Notes: generated from the sequence alone by a model not told the origin. Shown: positions 32,226 through 42,305, numbered from the stretch's first letter. The stretch is DNA of 64,000 nucleotides from Lacrimispora indolis DSM 755 (GCF_000526995.1 NZ_AZUI01000001.1:3204001-3268000); one strand, 5' to 3'. Program-made: numbers and translations.

Positions 32226-33281
32226 ATGAACCGACCGGAATGTTTACATATCCCCACCCTCCACGAGGGAGAACAGGCACAAATCAGTTGGGGAGCTGTG
32301 GAAGCAGATAAAAATTATATTTTAGAACGGGTATTTAATGAATCATTTTTACAGGGCCTGTCTGGATACACCTGGGACAATTTTGACAGTACCAATGACC
32401 CATGGAGCAGGTATGATCAGGATGCCCTCACTTGGCATCAAATCGAAACCAGAACAGGCAAAGGTCAGCATTGGGAACGCCTGGATTATCAGCAGTTAAG
32501 CTGGTCACAGTTTGAGAATCATTCGTATACCTGGCAACAGTTAGAAAACCGGGAAATCAGTTTTGAAATATTTAAAGGTTTAGGCGATGAACACCCCGGC
32601 ATTGAGCAGGGACGTACATGGCTGGAACTGGACGAGCTTAATAAAACATGGAGCCGCTTGGAAGAATCCGGACATTCATGGGGTGAGGGGGAGAAGGTGA
32701 CGCTGCCTGGTATCTCATGGGAGAGTTTTGAATCCAGATGGCTGACATTTGACGAATGGGAAGGAAAAGGCTTGACCTTCCATGAATTGGATACACAGAA
32801 ACAGATAGAAGAGCACCGGGGAATGACAGATTTCATTCCAATTGGGGCATCTAACGCAATGTACCGGATTAAAGCATATGATTCACAAGGTGATGAATCT
32901 GATTATTTAACAACAGAACAAATGCCGGTTATTCCTGTATTTTACCGTAGCAGCACCATGGAATACCCGGTAAAGACCGGTAAACGTTACGCAGTTCTGC
33001 TGAAAGCCCAGGAGGTCAGCGGTCTGGACAAGATCCGCATGAACCTCCGGTATGATCCATACTTACTGGAATTAACCAGCCTCGCAGCCGGCAATCTAAG
33101 AAGCATAATAGAACCAGGAAATTATCCGGAAGAAAATTTAAGAATATATTCCAATATTCCGGGAAAGCTGTGGTTTCAGTCAACCAGACAGCTAAGTCAA
33201 AACGAATGCTTTAGCGGTTCCATTGCATTGGTAGAATTTATCGCAAGGGGAACCGGAAGCGCAGCAGTATCATTATTTTAA
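32226..33281 (+). CDS. Fn3-like protein with decapeptide Trp repeats and a cohesin-like C-terminus
   Basis: 351 aa, no signal peptide. The N-terminus (ISWGAVEADKNYILERVFN) and residues ~203-235 (IPIGASNAMYRIKAYDSQG) look like the two halves of one fibronectin type III domain. Between them is an array of [TS]-W-x-x-[LFI]-[DE] motifs at positions 50, 60, 70, 83, 93, 103, 113, 132, 142, 152, 165, 175 and 185, a ten-residue period in four groups. Residues ~236-351 resemble a cohesin-type beta domain (GLDKIRMNLRYDPYLLELTS). GGAG lies 13 nt before the ATG, a rather long spacing. It is 16 bp upstream of the RHS gene and is probably its partner. Confidence 0.7.
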   Translation: MNRPECLHIPTLHEGEQAQISWGAVEADKNYILERVFNESFLQGLSGYTWDNFDSTNDPWSRYDQDALTWHQIETRTGKGQHWERLDYQQLSWSQFENHSYTWQQLENREISFEIFKGLGDEHPGIEQGRTWLELDELNKTWSRLEESGHSWGEGEKVTLPGISWESFESRWLTFDEWEGKGLTFHELDTQKQIEEHRGMTDFIPIGASNAMYRIKAYDSQGDESDYLTTEQMPVIPVFYRSSTMEYPVKTGKRYAVLLKAQEVSGLDKIRMNLRYDPYLLELTSLAAGNLRSIIEPGNYPEENLRIYSNIPGKLWFQSTRQLSQNECFSGSIALVEFIARGTGSAAVSLF

Positions 33282-33297
33282 GATAAGAAGGGAATAG

Positions 33298-36200
33298 ATG
33301 AAAGAGAAAGAGAAAGAGATAATAGAAAATCACATTGTTAAAAATGAATGGGAAGAGCCTGATACAAAGGCTGCGGAGGATGTATCAGGCGGAGAACAGA
33401 ATGAAGCAAAAATCCGGGAAACACTGCTTAGCCGGGCAGCGCTGCCTACGGAGGAGGAAGAATTTTCCGATATAAAAGAGTATCCGGAATCCCCATTTAC
33501 CTACTTCGAAACAAATCAGGTAAATGTTCAGTTGAACACTGGCAATGTTCAATATGAGACAACAGACTTTGTACTGCCGGGCAGGGATGGCTTCGACGTA
33601 TCCATTGCCAGACGCTATGATTCCGGCTGTGCCAATTTAGTGGATATGGATCCATATGTCAAAAAAGAAAAGATATATACAGGTTCCAGGGATAACAGTT
33701 TTTATACCAAGACTTATGGACTTGGATATGGCTGGTCCTTTGTCCTGCCTTCCATTGAGACGGTACCGTATCTTAAATGTTCTTACCTGATCCTATCTTA
33801 TGATCCTCCGGAATCATTTTTAATGGGATTCCCCGCTTTTGATTATATTCTGCATCTGGAAGACGGCAGAAGTTTAAAAATAAGTCGGTCTTCAGATGGA
33901 ATTGTAGATCATAGCCTAAAAGATGTCAGGATTTTTACCAGATCAGGCATGATTCACCACCCTTATGCAGCCGATATTACAAAAGCTTATGATATCATTA
34001 TTGAATACAAAAATGGTAATAAAGATTATTTCAAAAATTTATTTGGAAATGATGGAGACCGGGATAAACTGACGCCCCAGAAGTTTACACTGGTTGCCCG
34101 GCAGGACAAGTTTGGAAATGTGATTTGTTACGATTTAAAGGATTACGGCGGTATGGTGATTGTGGACACCTGGGGTCGTAAAATCAGCCTGGAGAAGACC
34201 GATTATGGATTTATCTGGAGATTGCCGGAAAGTACAGCAGGAAAGGCATGTGAACTTTCCTACCATATCGATCAGGCGCAGCCGCTTAAGCTCACCGCAG
34301 TAACAGACCCCGCAGGCTGTAGGACTGAATATAACTACTATAATCCGGGAGATTACAAGGGCATTATGAGTTATGCCTCCAAGAAAGCTGTAGGAAATAC
34401 TACCGGAAATAAGGAACGCAATTATCTGCTGTTAAAAAGTGTCACATATCCAAATCATGCATCCACACAGTTTACATATGGCAGAGAAATCAGCATTGTA
34501 AATGATGCCGGTGGAAAGCTTACCCATTTTGCATTGACGATGAAAAAGGATATTGCTGACGGAATCGAATACAACCGGGCAGAATACAGATACAGGCTTG
34601 AATCCGGAGCTTCCTATGAATATGGCAATGGTAAGTATATCGAATATGCAGAAGTAAAACATCATCAGGACATTTTGGAAACCCATCAGTTTGATCGGGA
34701 AGGGCAGCTAATAAAAAAGGAGGTCCGGCATCAGGAGACCCTTATTTCTAAAAGCATTTATAAATATAGCAATAAACTAATCGTATCAGCCGTTGACCAG
34801 GTATTTGACAGGAATAATGAATCAATATTTCTGGAAAAGAAAACCTCCTGGAAATATTCCGCAGATCAAAAAGCAAATATCATCCAGCTCATTGAAGAAT
34901 ATCCGGATGACCCTTCCTGCAGCCAGGAAATTAATACAAGCTATGGAGACTACAGCATCATTATTGAAACAGCGAGAAAAAAAGGCTCTGACCAGATCAG
35001 AGAAACAAATGAGCTTCATACGGAATTGGGAAATAGGGTAATAAAATATCATCGGATCTATGAAAATGGAGTCTTAAAAGAAAAAACAGGATATGATTAT
35101 AAAGATTCGAAAAATCCCTACTGTGTGACCAGCGAAAGAAGGTATTTCCTGGCAGGCAGCGGGAATCTGGAGCAATCAGGTGATTATGCTGAAATAATTT
35201 ATAAATACAGTTCTCCTTCCAGTACTGCCAGCAGATACACACATAACTTTATATCAAAAGAACAAACCGGTATCATAGATGCGGACGGAAGGCCCTGCGA
35301 TCTAATCAAGGAAGAATTTCAATATGACAATTGGGGGCGGCTCATCTCCAAAAAGGATTCCAGGAATCAGGTCAGTACCATCCGCTATGACGGTATGGGG
35401 CGAGTTGAAGCAGAGACGTTGCCTCCGGCAGACGGCCAGCAGGCAGTAAATGAAACCTATTATAATGACCGTTTAAACTTTATCACGGAAACAGATGCGA
35501 ACCACCAAAAGAGACGAATTCAATACACACCGTTTGGACAGATTAAACAGGTCTGCCTGGCCGTATCCAATGAACCAACTTCCGGTGATGTAGTACTGCA
35601 GGATTTTCGGTATAACTCATGGGGAGAGCTGACAGAAACAGTCACATATGATGGGAACGGCACAGCAGCGAATCATGTAAGAAAGACTGAGCGCTATACC
35701 TACGATTCATTTGGCCGGGTGTTATCCCATACGATTCCGCAAGTAGGCCATGAGGAGAAGTATGAATACAATGAGGTATTTACCGATCCGGCTGATGGCA
35801 GGAAGTACTATCGCGAACTGAAAAAAGTCATAGGGGATGCTTCCGCTCCAGATATCGTGACAGAATGTTATAAGGACCAGAAAGGCCAGGTTCGGAAGGA
35901 AATTTTAGCCGGGGAGAAGCTGTTTACCTACGAATATGACAATGCAGGAAACAATATTCGGAAAATTGATGTCAGGAACAATGTGGAACGCTGGGAATAC
36001 GATTATGCAGGCCGGGCAGTAAAATCCATATGGATGGACTCCGGCCAGGAGAGAATTACCAGCATTCAATATGATGCGTTAGGCAATAAACGGTTTCATT
36101 GGGATGAAGCCGGAAAGAAAACTGAATACCAATACGATAAGGCCGGACGCCTGATTCAAATCACTGCACCGTTTGACCACCGCAGCCAGATTGTGAAATA

Positions 36201-38745
36201 TAACTATGATGGAGCTGGAAATGTAATAGGGGAAAAGAAGGCACAAAAAGATGGGTGGCAGGAGACTCAGTATGTTTATGATGCCAGGAACCGGCTGACT
36301 GATACCTACCAGTACCTAAGTCCGGGCAGCTGGATCAGGACCACTTGCCGGTATGATGCGATGAATCAGGTCATTCTAAGGAGAACCGGGGATACCCCAG
36401 CCGGCGAAGGGCGGGAGGTAACAAAATATGCCTATGACCGCTTTGGAAATGTCATGGCAATGACAGATTCACGTGGCTGCACGGAATACTTCGAGTATGA
36501 CAAAGCCGGAAGACTGCAGAAAAAAACGGACAGGAACAAGGACCAGACCATTTATCAGCATGATGCCCTGGAACGCCTGACAAAAGAAACCGTGCAAAAG
36601 AGAACTCCTGATGGACTGGTAATGAGCGAGCGGGAGTATTTCTATGGTAAGAACGGTAAGCGGATTAAAGAAGTCAGCCGGGAATCCGTGGGAGGAAAAC
36701 AAACCGTCTTCCTGGAGACGAAGTACCGTTATAATAATAAAGGCCAGCTGTGCCGCCAGGAGGATCCGGGAAATACAGGGAAGGATTATACTTATGATAT
36801 ATATGGAAACCGCCAGTCCTTTCAACTGACCCGCCAAGGAAATGCAAGCCCGGATGTCAGTCTGTATTATACGTATGATGATTTATACCGTTTAAAGCAG
36901 GTAAGAAAAAACAGTGCTGCCGGGGTGATACTGGCAGAGTACGAATATGATGAAAAAGGCGACCGTAAAACCCTCCGCTATCCGCAGTCCGGTATGGAAA
37001 CCATCTATAAATATAATGATGGCAACAGGGTAATAACACTGGAGAATAAACGGCAGGGAACCATAATTTCTGCATGGGAATACGGCTATGATGTGGATGG
37101 GAACATTCTAAGCAAGATTAACAAAGCCGGTTCTGCCCCAGTTACGATTTCCTATTGCTATGATCGGCTGGGCCGTCTGACAGAAGAAGATTATTCCGGC
37201 TGGAAGCGGACGCTTTATACCTATGACGCCTATTCCAACCGTATGAAAATGATGGTGGAAGGAAGAACAAAGGATGAGTTGGTCAGTGTTACCAGCTATG
37301 AATATGGTTTGAACAACCGATTGGAAAAGGAGACAAAAAAGCAGGGGAAAATAACCGAAACGTATCGGTACCGTTATGATGATAATGGGAATGAAACTTT
37401 CCGGATTTGGGAGAAAACAGCGCCAACGCCGGACTATCCGGGAAATGTTAAGTTGTCGGGGAACTATCAGAAGGGGGCTGCGACCGTTTATGAGTGGAGA
37501 CAATATGATGGATTCAACCAACTGTACCGGATCAATCAGGATGACAAAGAGATCACATATCAGTACCGAGGAGATGGCCTGCGCCATAGTGCTGAGGTGC
37601 GGAAACTGACCGAAAGCCAGGGCAAAACGAATTTGTATTGCTGGGATGGAAGCGATATCGTAGCGGAACAGACTGACGGCGAAAAGATTAAAACCTATTT
37701 AAGAGGAATCAATTTGATTGCCAGAGAAATAGACCGTGTGATATACTACTATATATTTAATGAACATGGGGATGTAACCCAACTGTGGAGCCAAAGCGGA
37801 GTGTGTAAAGCCTCGTATGAGTATGATGCTTTTGGAATTGAGAGAAGCCCAGATAAGGAGGACGAGAATCCGTTCAGGTATTGTGGGGAGTATCTGGATT
37901 TAGAGTCGAATACTTATTACTTACGAGCAAGAAGTTATAGGCCAGAAACAGGACGTTTTTCGACGGAAGATAGTGTGCGCGGAATCATGAGAAAACTTCC
38001 TAACTACATGAAAGTTCCGGACCCATTGAGTTTAAACCTTTACACATATACCCATAATAATCCTCTTTATTATCAGGATCCGGGTGGACACTTTGTAATA
38101 AGTACTACTGTTCTTGTGGCTATTGGATTGGCAGCAGTGGGTGCAGTAGTTGGTGGTTTCGTTGGAAACTACATTGCTAATAAAGTTAACGCAGCAAGCC
38201 AAGACCGGTGGAAATATATTGCTGGCGGAGTAGTTGTCGGAGCGGCGGTTGGCGCTACAGTAGGATATTTAGCAGGACCGGCAGTAGCATCTGCCACAGG
38301 AGTAGGCGGTATATCAGTTACAAGTTCTGGCATTTCTACAGTAGCTGCGGGAGGTCAACAGGTAGTAGAAAAGACTGTAAATGGCGTGGGTAAAGGGTTT
38401 AATACCTTTAGTGATGCAAAAAAAGCCTTAGGCTCCGCAGGGGATGGCAAAGCATGGCATCATATTGTGGAACAAAACCAAATAATTAAATCTGGGTTTA
38501 ATGCAACCGATATTCATAACACCAAGAATTTAGTATCAATTGAATCTGGATTTTCTGGAAGTATTCATAGTCAAATAAGTGGACATTACTCATCAATTCA
38601 ACAATATACAAATGGACAAACCGTTAGACAATGGCTTTCAGGGCAAAGCTATCAACAGCAATTTGAGTACGGTTTGCGACAATTAGACAAATATGGAACT
38701 ATGATATCGATAGATATAGGTTGGATATTTACACCATTTAAGTAA
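33298..38745 (+). CDS. RHS/YD-repeat polymorphic toxin with HNH-like C-terminal tip
   Basis: 1815 aa. A charged N-terminus without signal peptide or membrane segment is followed by an RHS N-terminal region (VNVQLNTGNVQYETTDFVLP), many YD repeats (YDxxGRL and YDAxGN variants, residues ~650-1500), and the RHS core (YLDLESNTYYLRARSYRPET near 1530) ending PLSLNLYTYTHNNPLYYQDP. Next come two glycine/valine-rich hydrophobic stretches (~1600-1670) and a tip from about residue 1715 with AWHHIVEQ and IHNTKNLVSIESG, resembling HNH/endonuclease VII-type nuclease toxins. The shell would encapsulate the tip until delivery. A small immunity-like gene follows at once. The delivery route is unknown. Confidence 0.88.
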   Translation: MKEKEKEIIENHIVKNEWEEPDTKAAEDVSGGEQNEAKIRETLLSRAALPTEEEEFSDIKEYPESPFTYFETNQVNVQLNTGNVQYETTDFVLPGRDGFDVSIARRYDSGCANLVDMDPYVKKEKIYTGSRDNSFYTKTYGLGYGWSFVLPSIETVPYLKCSYLILSYDPPESFLMGFPAFDYILHLEDGRSLKISRSSDGIVDHSLKDVRIFTRSGMIHHPYAADITKAYDIIIEYKNGNKDYFKNLFGNDGDRDKLTPQKFTLVARQDKFGNVICYDLKDYGGMVIVDTWGRKISLEKTDYGFIWRLPESTAGKACELSYHIDQAQPLKLTAVTDPAGCRTEYNYYNPGDYKGIMSYASKKAVGNTTGNKERNYLLLKSVTYPNHASTQFTYGREISIVNDAGGKLTHFALTMKKDIADGIEYNRAEYRYRLESGASYEYGNGKYIEYAEVKHHQDILETHQFDREGQLIKKEVRHQETLISKSIYKYSNKLIVSAVDQVFDRNNESIFLEKKTSWKYSADQKANIIQLIEEYPDDPSCSQEINTSYGDYSIIIETARKKGSDQIRETNELHTELGNRVIKYHRIYENGVLKEKTGYDYKDSKNPYCVTSERRYFLAGSGNLEQSGDYAEIIYKYSSPSSTASRYTHNFISKEQTGIIDADGRPCDLIKEEFQYDNWGRLISKKDSRNQVSTIRYDGMGRVEAETLPPADGQQAVNETYYNDRLNFITETDANHQKRRIQYTPFGQIKQVCLAVSNEPTSGDVVLQDFRYNSWGELTETVTYDGNGTAANHVRKTERYTYDSFGRVLSHTIPQVGHEEKYEYNEVFTDPADGRKYYRELKKVIGDASAPDIVTECYKDQKGQVRKEILAGEKLFTYEYDNAGNNIRKIDVRNNVERWEYDYAGRAVKSIWMDSGQERITSIQYDALGNKRFHWDEAGKKTEYQYDKAGRLIQITAPFDHRSQIVKYNYDGAGNVIGEKKAQKDGWQETQYVYDARNRLTDTYQYLSPGSWIRTTCRYDAMNQVILRRTGDTPAGEGREVTKYAYDRFGNVMAMTDSRGCTEYFEYDKAGRLQKKTDRNKDQTIYQHDALERLTKETVQKRTPDGLVMSEREYFYGKNGKRIKEVSRESVGGKQTVFLETKYRYNNKGQLCRQEDPGNTGKDYTYDIYGNRQSFQLTRQGNASPDVSLYYTYDDLYRLKQVRKNSAAGVILAEYEYDEKGDRKTLRYPQSGMETIYKYNDGNRVITLENKRQGTIISAWEYGYDVDGNILSKINKAGSAPVTISYCYDRLGRLTEEDYSGWKRTLYTYDAYSNRMKMMVEGRTKDELVSVTSYEYGLNNRLEKETKKQGKITETYRYRYDDNGNETFRIWEKTAPTPDYPGNVKLSGNYQKGAATVYEWRQYDGFNQLYRINQDDKEITYQYRGDGLRHSAEVRKLTESQGKTNLYCWDGSDIVAEQTDGEKIKTYLRGINLIAREIDRVIYYYIFNEHGDVTQLWSQSGVCKASYEYDAFGIERSPDKEDENPFRYCGEYLDLESNTYYLRARSYRPETGRFSTEDSVRGIMRKLPNYMKVPDPLSLNLYTYTHNNPLYYQDPGGHFVISTTVLVAIGLAAVGAVVGGFVGNYIANKVNAASQDRWKYIAGGVVVGAAVGATVGYLAGPAVASATGVGGISVTSSGISTVAAGGQQVVEKTVNGVGKGFNTFSDAKKALGSAGDGKAWHHIVEQNQIIKSGFNATDIHNTKNLVSIESGFSGSIHSQISGHYSSIQQYTNGQTVRQWLSGQSYQQQFEYGLRQLDKYGTMISIDIGWIFTPFK

Positions 38746-38756
38746 GGAGAATGAAT

Positions 38757-39089
38757 ATGAACTCTGATATTCAAAAATTTGCAGATGCCTGTGTTATTAA
38801 GGGCAAGTATGAAGAAATTGGTGATAGTAAAAATGGTAATAAACAATATAAAGTAATAAATTCAATTTATTTGCTACTAAAAAAAGAAAAACGCCTAAAT
38901 GAACTATTGGAGTTACTTAACCACGATGATCCTTATGTTAGATCGTGGGCGGCTGGTTATACATTACAAATATCCCCAGTGAACGCTGAGAAAACTTTAG
39001 AAGAACTTTCAAATATTAAAGGAAGGCCTGTGGCATTTAATTCTGAGATGACTTTGCGTGAATGGAGAAAAGGCAATTTAAAGTTTTAA
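38757..39089 (+). CDS. Probable immunity protein (DUF2019/HEAT-like)
   Basis: 110 aa from the ATG at 38757, which is spaced 7 nt from GGAG; an ATG at 38751 is too close to that site. Helical throughout, with HDDPYVRSWAAGYTLQISP resembling a HEAT-type repeat of the DUF2019 family, which is found next to polymorphic toxins. It begins 11 bp after the RHS stop and is AT-rich like the toxin tip, as expected for a toxin-immunity pair acquired as a unit. Neutralisation of the adjacent toxin is inferred from position and family. Confidence 0.78.
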   Translation: MNSDIQKFADACVIKGKYEEIGDSKNGNKQYKVINSIYLLLKKEKRLNELLELLNHDDPYVRSWAAGYTLQISPVNAEKTLEELSNIKGRPVAFNSEMTLREWRKGNLKF

Positions 39090-39093
39090 AAGA

Positions 39094-39134
39094 GACGAGT
39101 ACAAAGCCTGATTGTTTCGGGTTTTGTACTCGTC
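39094..39134 (+). terminator. Terminator-like hairpin after the immunity gene
   Basis: GACGAGTACAAA (39094-39105) pairs perfectly with TTTGTACTCGTC (39123-39134). The T-tract after it is poor (ATTATTATGG). Confidence 0.65.
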
Positions 39135-39235
39135 ATTATTATGGTGTGCCTGGCGGGCGCACGTTTCAACGAGTGAAAATCCCGAATCCGCACGGTAGCC
39201 AGCAAAGAAAAAATCAGGTATTATTTTAAGAAAAA

Positions 39236-39781
39236 TTATATTAAAAAATGGAAGCACAATAAGGCCGCCCAATATTGCCGGCTTAAAATTAGGTATGTCG
39301 AAATCAGCATTGGACATTCAATGATGAAAGATATTTCATTAACATGTCCGTAATAAGTGCGGAGGAATTTGTTGGAACAAGCTGTCATATAGACATAATA
39401 GCCTTTACCTTGGGCACGTTTTTTCATCATGAACTTATAAACTAGATCGTATAATGGAGCTAATTTCTTAAGCGAATCCATGATAAGAAACAAAATTTTT
39501 CTAAGCTGTGGTGTTCCTCGTTTGAAGGTACTAACGTTTTGCTACTCATAGTCTCTGATTGATTAGCACCTTGATCAACACCGGTATAGGCTGTCAAAGC
39601 ACCGTTGTGGATAAAGAGTTATTTCTACTCCAGTCATGTTCATTACCACAAGGTATTTGGGAAGTTTTGTGGCTGTTTGGTTCATAAGGAGGCGAAGTGT
39701 TTCTATGTTTTTTGAGGCGATATTAAGTTGATCAACCGTCTGTTGAATTAAAAGCTTTGCTACGTTGTCCTTGGGTAGCAT
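39236..39781 (-). pseudogene. IS110-family transposase remnant (C-terminal part)
   Basis: Minus-strand fragments match the C-terminal Transposase_20 half of IS110 proteins: LNIASKNIETLRLLMNQTAT and LPKYLVVMNMTGVEITL in one frame (39575-39781), then FLIMDSLKKLAPLYDLVYKF, KRAQGKGYYVYMTACSNKFL and RTYYG in another (39236-39493). The N-terminal RuvC-like part is absent and a frameshift separates the pieces. It marks the right border of the accessory island. Nothing further is recognised from 39782 to 40013. Confidence 0.85.
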
Positions 39782-40013
39782 TGAGATAAGTATATTATAA
39801 CTGATTTTTCAGATTGAAAGTTATTTTTTCTTTTTACACTAGGTTTTATAACGCTCTAAAAAGGAAGAAAGAGGCTGTTTGCATATACAATAATCATGCC
39901 AGAATAATGTCGCAAATCTATCCATAATACCTATCGGAGTTAAAGAAATGGTAACAAAGGACAATGCTGATTCCCGCTACGAAAGCGAGGAAAATAACAC
40001 TTTTCTCGAAAAC

Positions 40014-40059
40014 AAAATGCCGCTGCCCCGGTCAAATTTCACCGGTACAGCAGCATTTT
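40014..40059 (-). terminator. Intrinsic terminator of blaI-blaR1
   Basis: A long imperfect stem, AAAATGCTGCTGTACCGGT on the minus strand pairing with the GACCGGGGCAGCGGCATTTT side, followed by GTTTTCG. It overlaps the blaR1 stop codon at 40059-40061. Confidence 0.85.
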
Positions 40060-41855
40060 TATGGTAATTGCGTATAAATTTCTCTATCATTTAAAATATC
40101 CAATGTAATCTTTCCCGCCATGGTACCATTAGCCTGTGTTTCCCCCTGAATATTAGTTGCAAACACATAGGTTTCCCCTCCGGTCTCCACAAACCCGATG
40201 AACCAGCCGTTCACATTTTCTCCATCAACAGTCCCGGTCCCTGTCTTTCCGTACAGGGAAGCACCCTTGAAGGATGAAAGGAATATGGATTCTTTAACTG
40301 CTTTTATATTTTCCTGACGGAAAGGAAGCTTATCCTGGCAGAAACGGGCCAATAGCTTTACCTGTTCCACCGGTGAAATTTTTAAAGAAGATTCCAGCCA
40401 GTAACGCCCCAGGCCACCGGATAAGTCCCTGTTGCCATAGCCTATGTCATCCAGGCATTGTTTTAATCTGGAAAGCCCGGTCTTTTCGTCCAGGGCAGTA
40501 AAATACCAGTTGACCGAATGCTCCATGGCAGAGTCAAGAGTCTGGTCGTGATTCCAGGCTTTAAAAGGATAGCTGGTCCCATCCCAGGAACGCAGTGAGG
40601 CTTCCGGTGTTATGGATCCATGTTCCAGGGCAGCTAAAGCACTGTAGATCTTATAAGTAGAATTTGGAGATACCTTTCTTGTTCCACCTTCCCGGTTATA
40701 GATGCAGTATTGACCTGAATTCAGCTCATACAGAACAAAGCTGCCTTTGTATCCGCAGAAATAAGAGGTTAAATCCAGCTCTGTTACATTTTCCGCAGCA
40801 AAAACATATTGGGAACCGGTGTAGGCATCTGCAGACAGCACCGGAGTACAGCCCAGCACCACGACTGTGATTATGGTGAAAAGAATCCTGCTTTTCACCT
40901 GATGCCATCTGGATTCTCTGCGGTAACAGGCAATGTTTAAGATGCGCTTTTTAATTTCCTTTTTTGAACCGCCGATTCTGGCAGCGGAATAGGAAAAGAG
41001 AGATATCTTTTCTGCAAAATTTATCAGCGTGCTTCCATAATCTAAGTAGCTGTCCGGATCCAGCAGGGATAAGACCGATGAATCGCAGGCGATCTCCCGG
41101 TCGCTTCGCATTTCGCTAAAGGCAAACCAGACAAGGGGATGGAACCAGTAAATGATCTGTGCCAGGGCCATAAGCCTGTTTACCAGAAGATCCTTGTGCT
41201 TGCAGTGTAAAAGCTCATGGAGAAGGATATAACGGATCTCTTTTTTAGAAAGCCCGGAAAGCATATGGATGGGAACAATGATGCAGGGTTTCCATAATCC
41301 GGCCGCAATAGGGGAGGATATATAAGCGCTGCTGTAGACCGGAATTTCTTTTTTTATACCCGATTCTTCCCTGCATGCTGCAAACAGGTCCCGTACCTCT
41401 TTGTTCTGAAGAGGAAGAGAGGACTTTTTCAGCTGCCTGATTTTCTGACAAGAGTAAATGTTAAAGCCGGCCATGAATACCATGCCGGCTATCCAGATTC
41501 CGGTTAAGGTAGAGGGAAGGGCCGGAGGCGCAGCACGGCTTACGGAAACAGAAAAGTCCTGAAGGAAATATTCGGTGGCTGCTGCGGTTTGATAGGCAGC
41601 TCCCATGGTTCCGGCATTCCCGGGGGAAAAAGAGCTGCCTAAAAACTGCAGCAGCTTAACCGCACATCCGGGAAACAGAACAGAACAGGGCAGAAACGGG
41701 ACGGCCAGCACAAACAGAAACAAAAACCACAGATGGTACCGGATTCTAGGAGTCAATTGATGTTTGAATGCTTTCCTGGCCAGCAGGATAGCTGTCAGAA
41801 GAACGGCCAGGACGATGCTGTTAAGACAGAGGCGTATCAAAAATGAACCGGGCAT
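40059..41855 (-). CDS. blaR1: BlaR1/MecR1-type beta-lactam sensor-transducer
   Basis: 598 aa. Membrane segments in the N-terminal half surround an M56 zinc metalloprotease with HELLH at residues 213-217 and the downstream glutamate in SDREIACD. An additional transmembrane helix (~321-343) leads to an extracellular class D-like penicillin-sensor domain with STYK at 399-402, SVN at 447-449 and KTGTG at 537-541. Acylation by a beta-lactam activates the cytoplasmic protease, which leads to loss of BlaI repression. It is 2 bp downstream of blaI in one operon. Both catalytic sites look intact. Confidence 0.95.
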   Translation of the reverse strand: MPGSFLIRLCLNSIVLAVLLTAILLARKAFKHQLTPRIRYHLWFLFLFVLAVPFLPCSVLFPGCAVKLLQFLGSSFSPGNAGTMGAAYQTAAATEYFLQDFSVSVSRAAPPALPSTLTGIWIAGMVFMAGFNIYSCQKIRQLKKSSLPLQNKEVRDLFAACREESGIKKEIPVYSSAYISSPIAAGLWKPCIIVPIHMLSGLSKKEIRYILLHELLHCKHKDLLVNRLMALAQIIYWFHPLVWFAFSEMRSDREIACDSSVLSLLDPDSYLDYGSTLINFAEKISLFSYSAARIGGSKKEIKKRILNIACYRRESRWHQVKSRILFTIITVVVLGCTPVLSADAYTGSQYVFAAENVTELDLTSYFCGYKGSFVLYELNSGQYCIYNREGGTRKVSPNSTYKIYSALAALEHGSITPEASLRSWDGTSYPFKAWNHDQTLDSAMEHSVNWYFTALDEKTGLSRLKQCLDDIGYGNRDLSGGLGRYWLESSLKISPVEQVKLLARFCQDKLPFRQENIKAVKESIFLSSFKGASLYGKTGTGTVDGENVNGWFIGFVETGGETYVFATNIQGETQANGTMAGKITLDILNDREIYTQLP

Positions 41856-41857
41856 GA

Positions 41858-42241
41858 TCAGTTTTCCTCCTCTTGGCCATTGAGAAGAAGCTTTCTCAAC
41901 TCTGCCAAGTCTTCCCTTGATACATGGTCACTGTTTATATAATTTGTCACCATGCCGGAGATCTTCCCGTTGTAAAAGCGGTTTAAAAAATGATCATTTT
42001 CTTTCTTTAAATATTCTTTTTTCTCTACAAGCGGGGTATAGACGAAAACGCGGCCTTCCTTCCGGTAGGTAACGGCACCCTTTTGGACCAGCCTTTTTAA
42101 AAGGGTGTGGATGGTCTTTGGGTTCCAGCTGGTGGTTTTCGTCAGTTTTTCCGTCACGTCGTTGGTACTGATGGGGGCATCATTCCATAACACCTTCATT
42201 ACCTCATATTCTGCTTCGGATATTTGCGGCAGATGGTTCAT
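41858..42241 (-). CDS. blaI: BlaI/MecI-family repressor
   Basis: 127 aa winged-helix repressor: ISEAEYEVMKVLWNDAPIST at the N-terminus, recognition region WNPKTIHTLLKRLVQKGAV, and a C-terminal dimerisation helix region. It represses its own operon and, from the operator match, the PBP operon at 23791. AGGAG precedes the ATG. The N-F peptide region cleaved in staphylococcal BlaI cannot be placed with certainty here. Confidence 0.94.
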   Translation of the reverse strand: MNHLPQISEAEYEVMKVLWNDAPISTNDVTEKLTKTTSWNPKTIHTLLKRLVQKGAVTYRKEGRVFVYTPLVEKKEYLKKENDHFLNRFYNGKISGMVTNYINSDHVSREDLAELRKLLLNGQEEEN

Positions 42242-42257
42242 ATGCGGTCTCCTGTTC

Positions 42258-42305
42258 TTACAAATGTAATATAAACATTATAAGAGCAGGGAGACGGTAT
42301 GTCAA
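42258..42305 (-). promoter_or_regulatory. blaI promoter with BlaI operator
   Basis: On the minus strand TTGACA (42300-42305), 17-bp spacer and TATAAT (42277-42282) form an exact consensus promoter, followed by TTACAAATGTAA at 42258-42269, the same palindrome as in front of the PBP operon. Confidence 0.9.
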
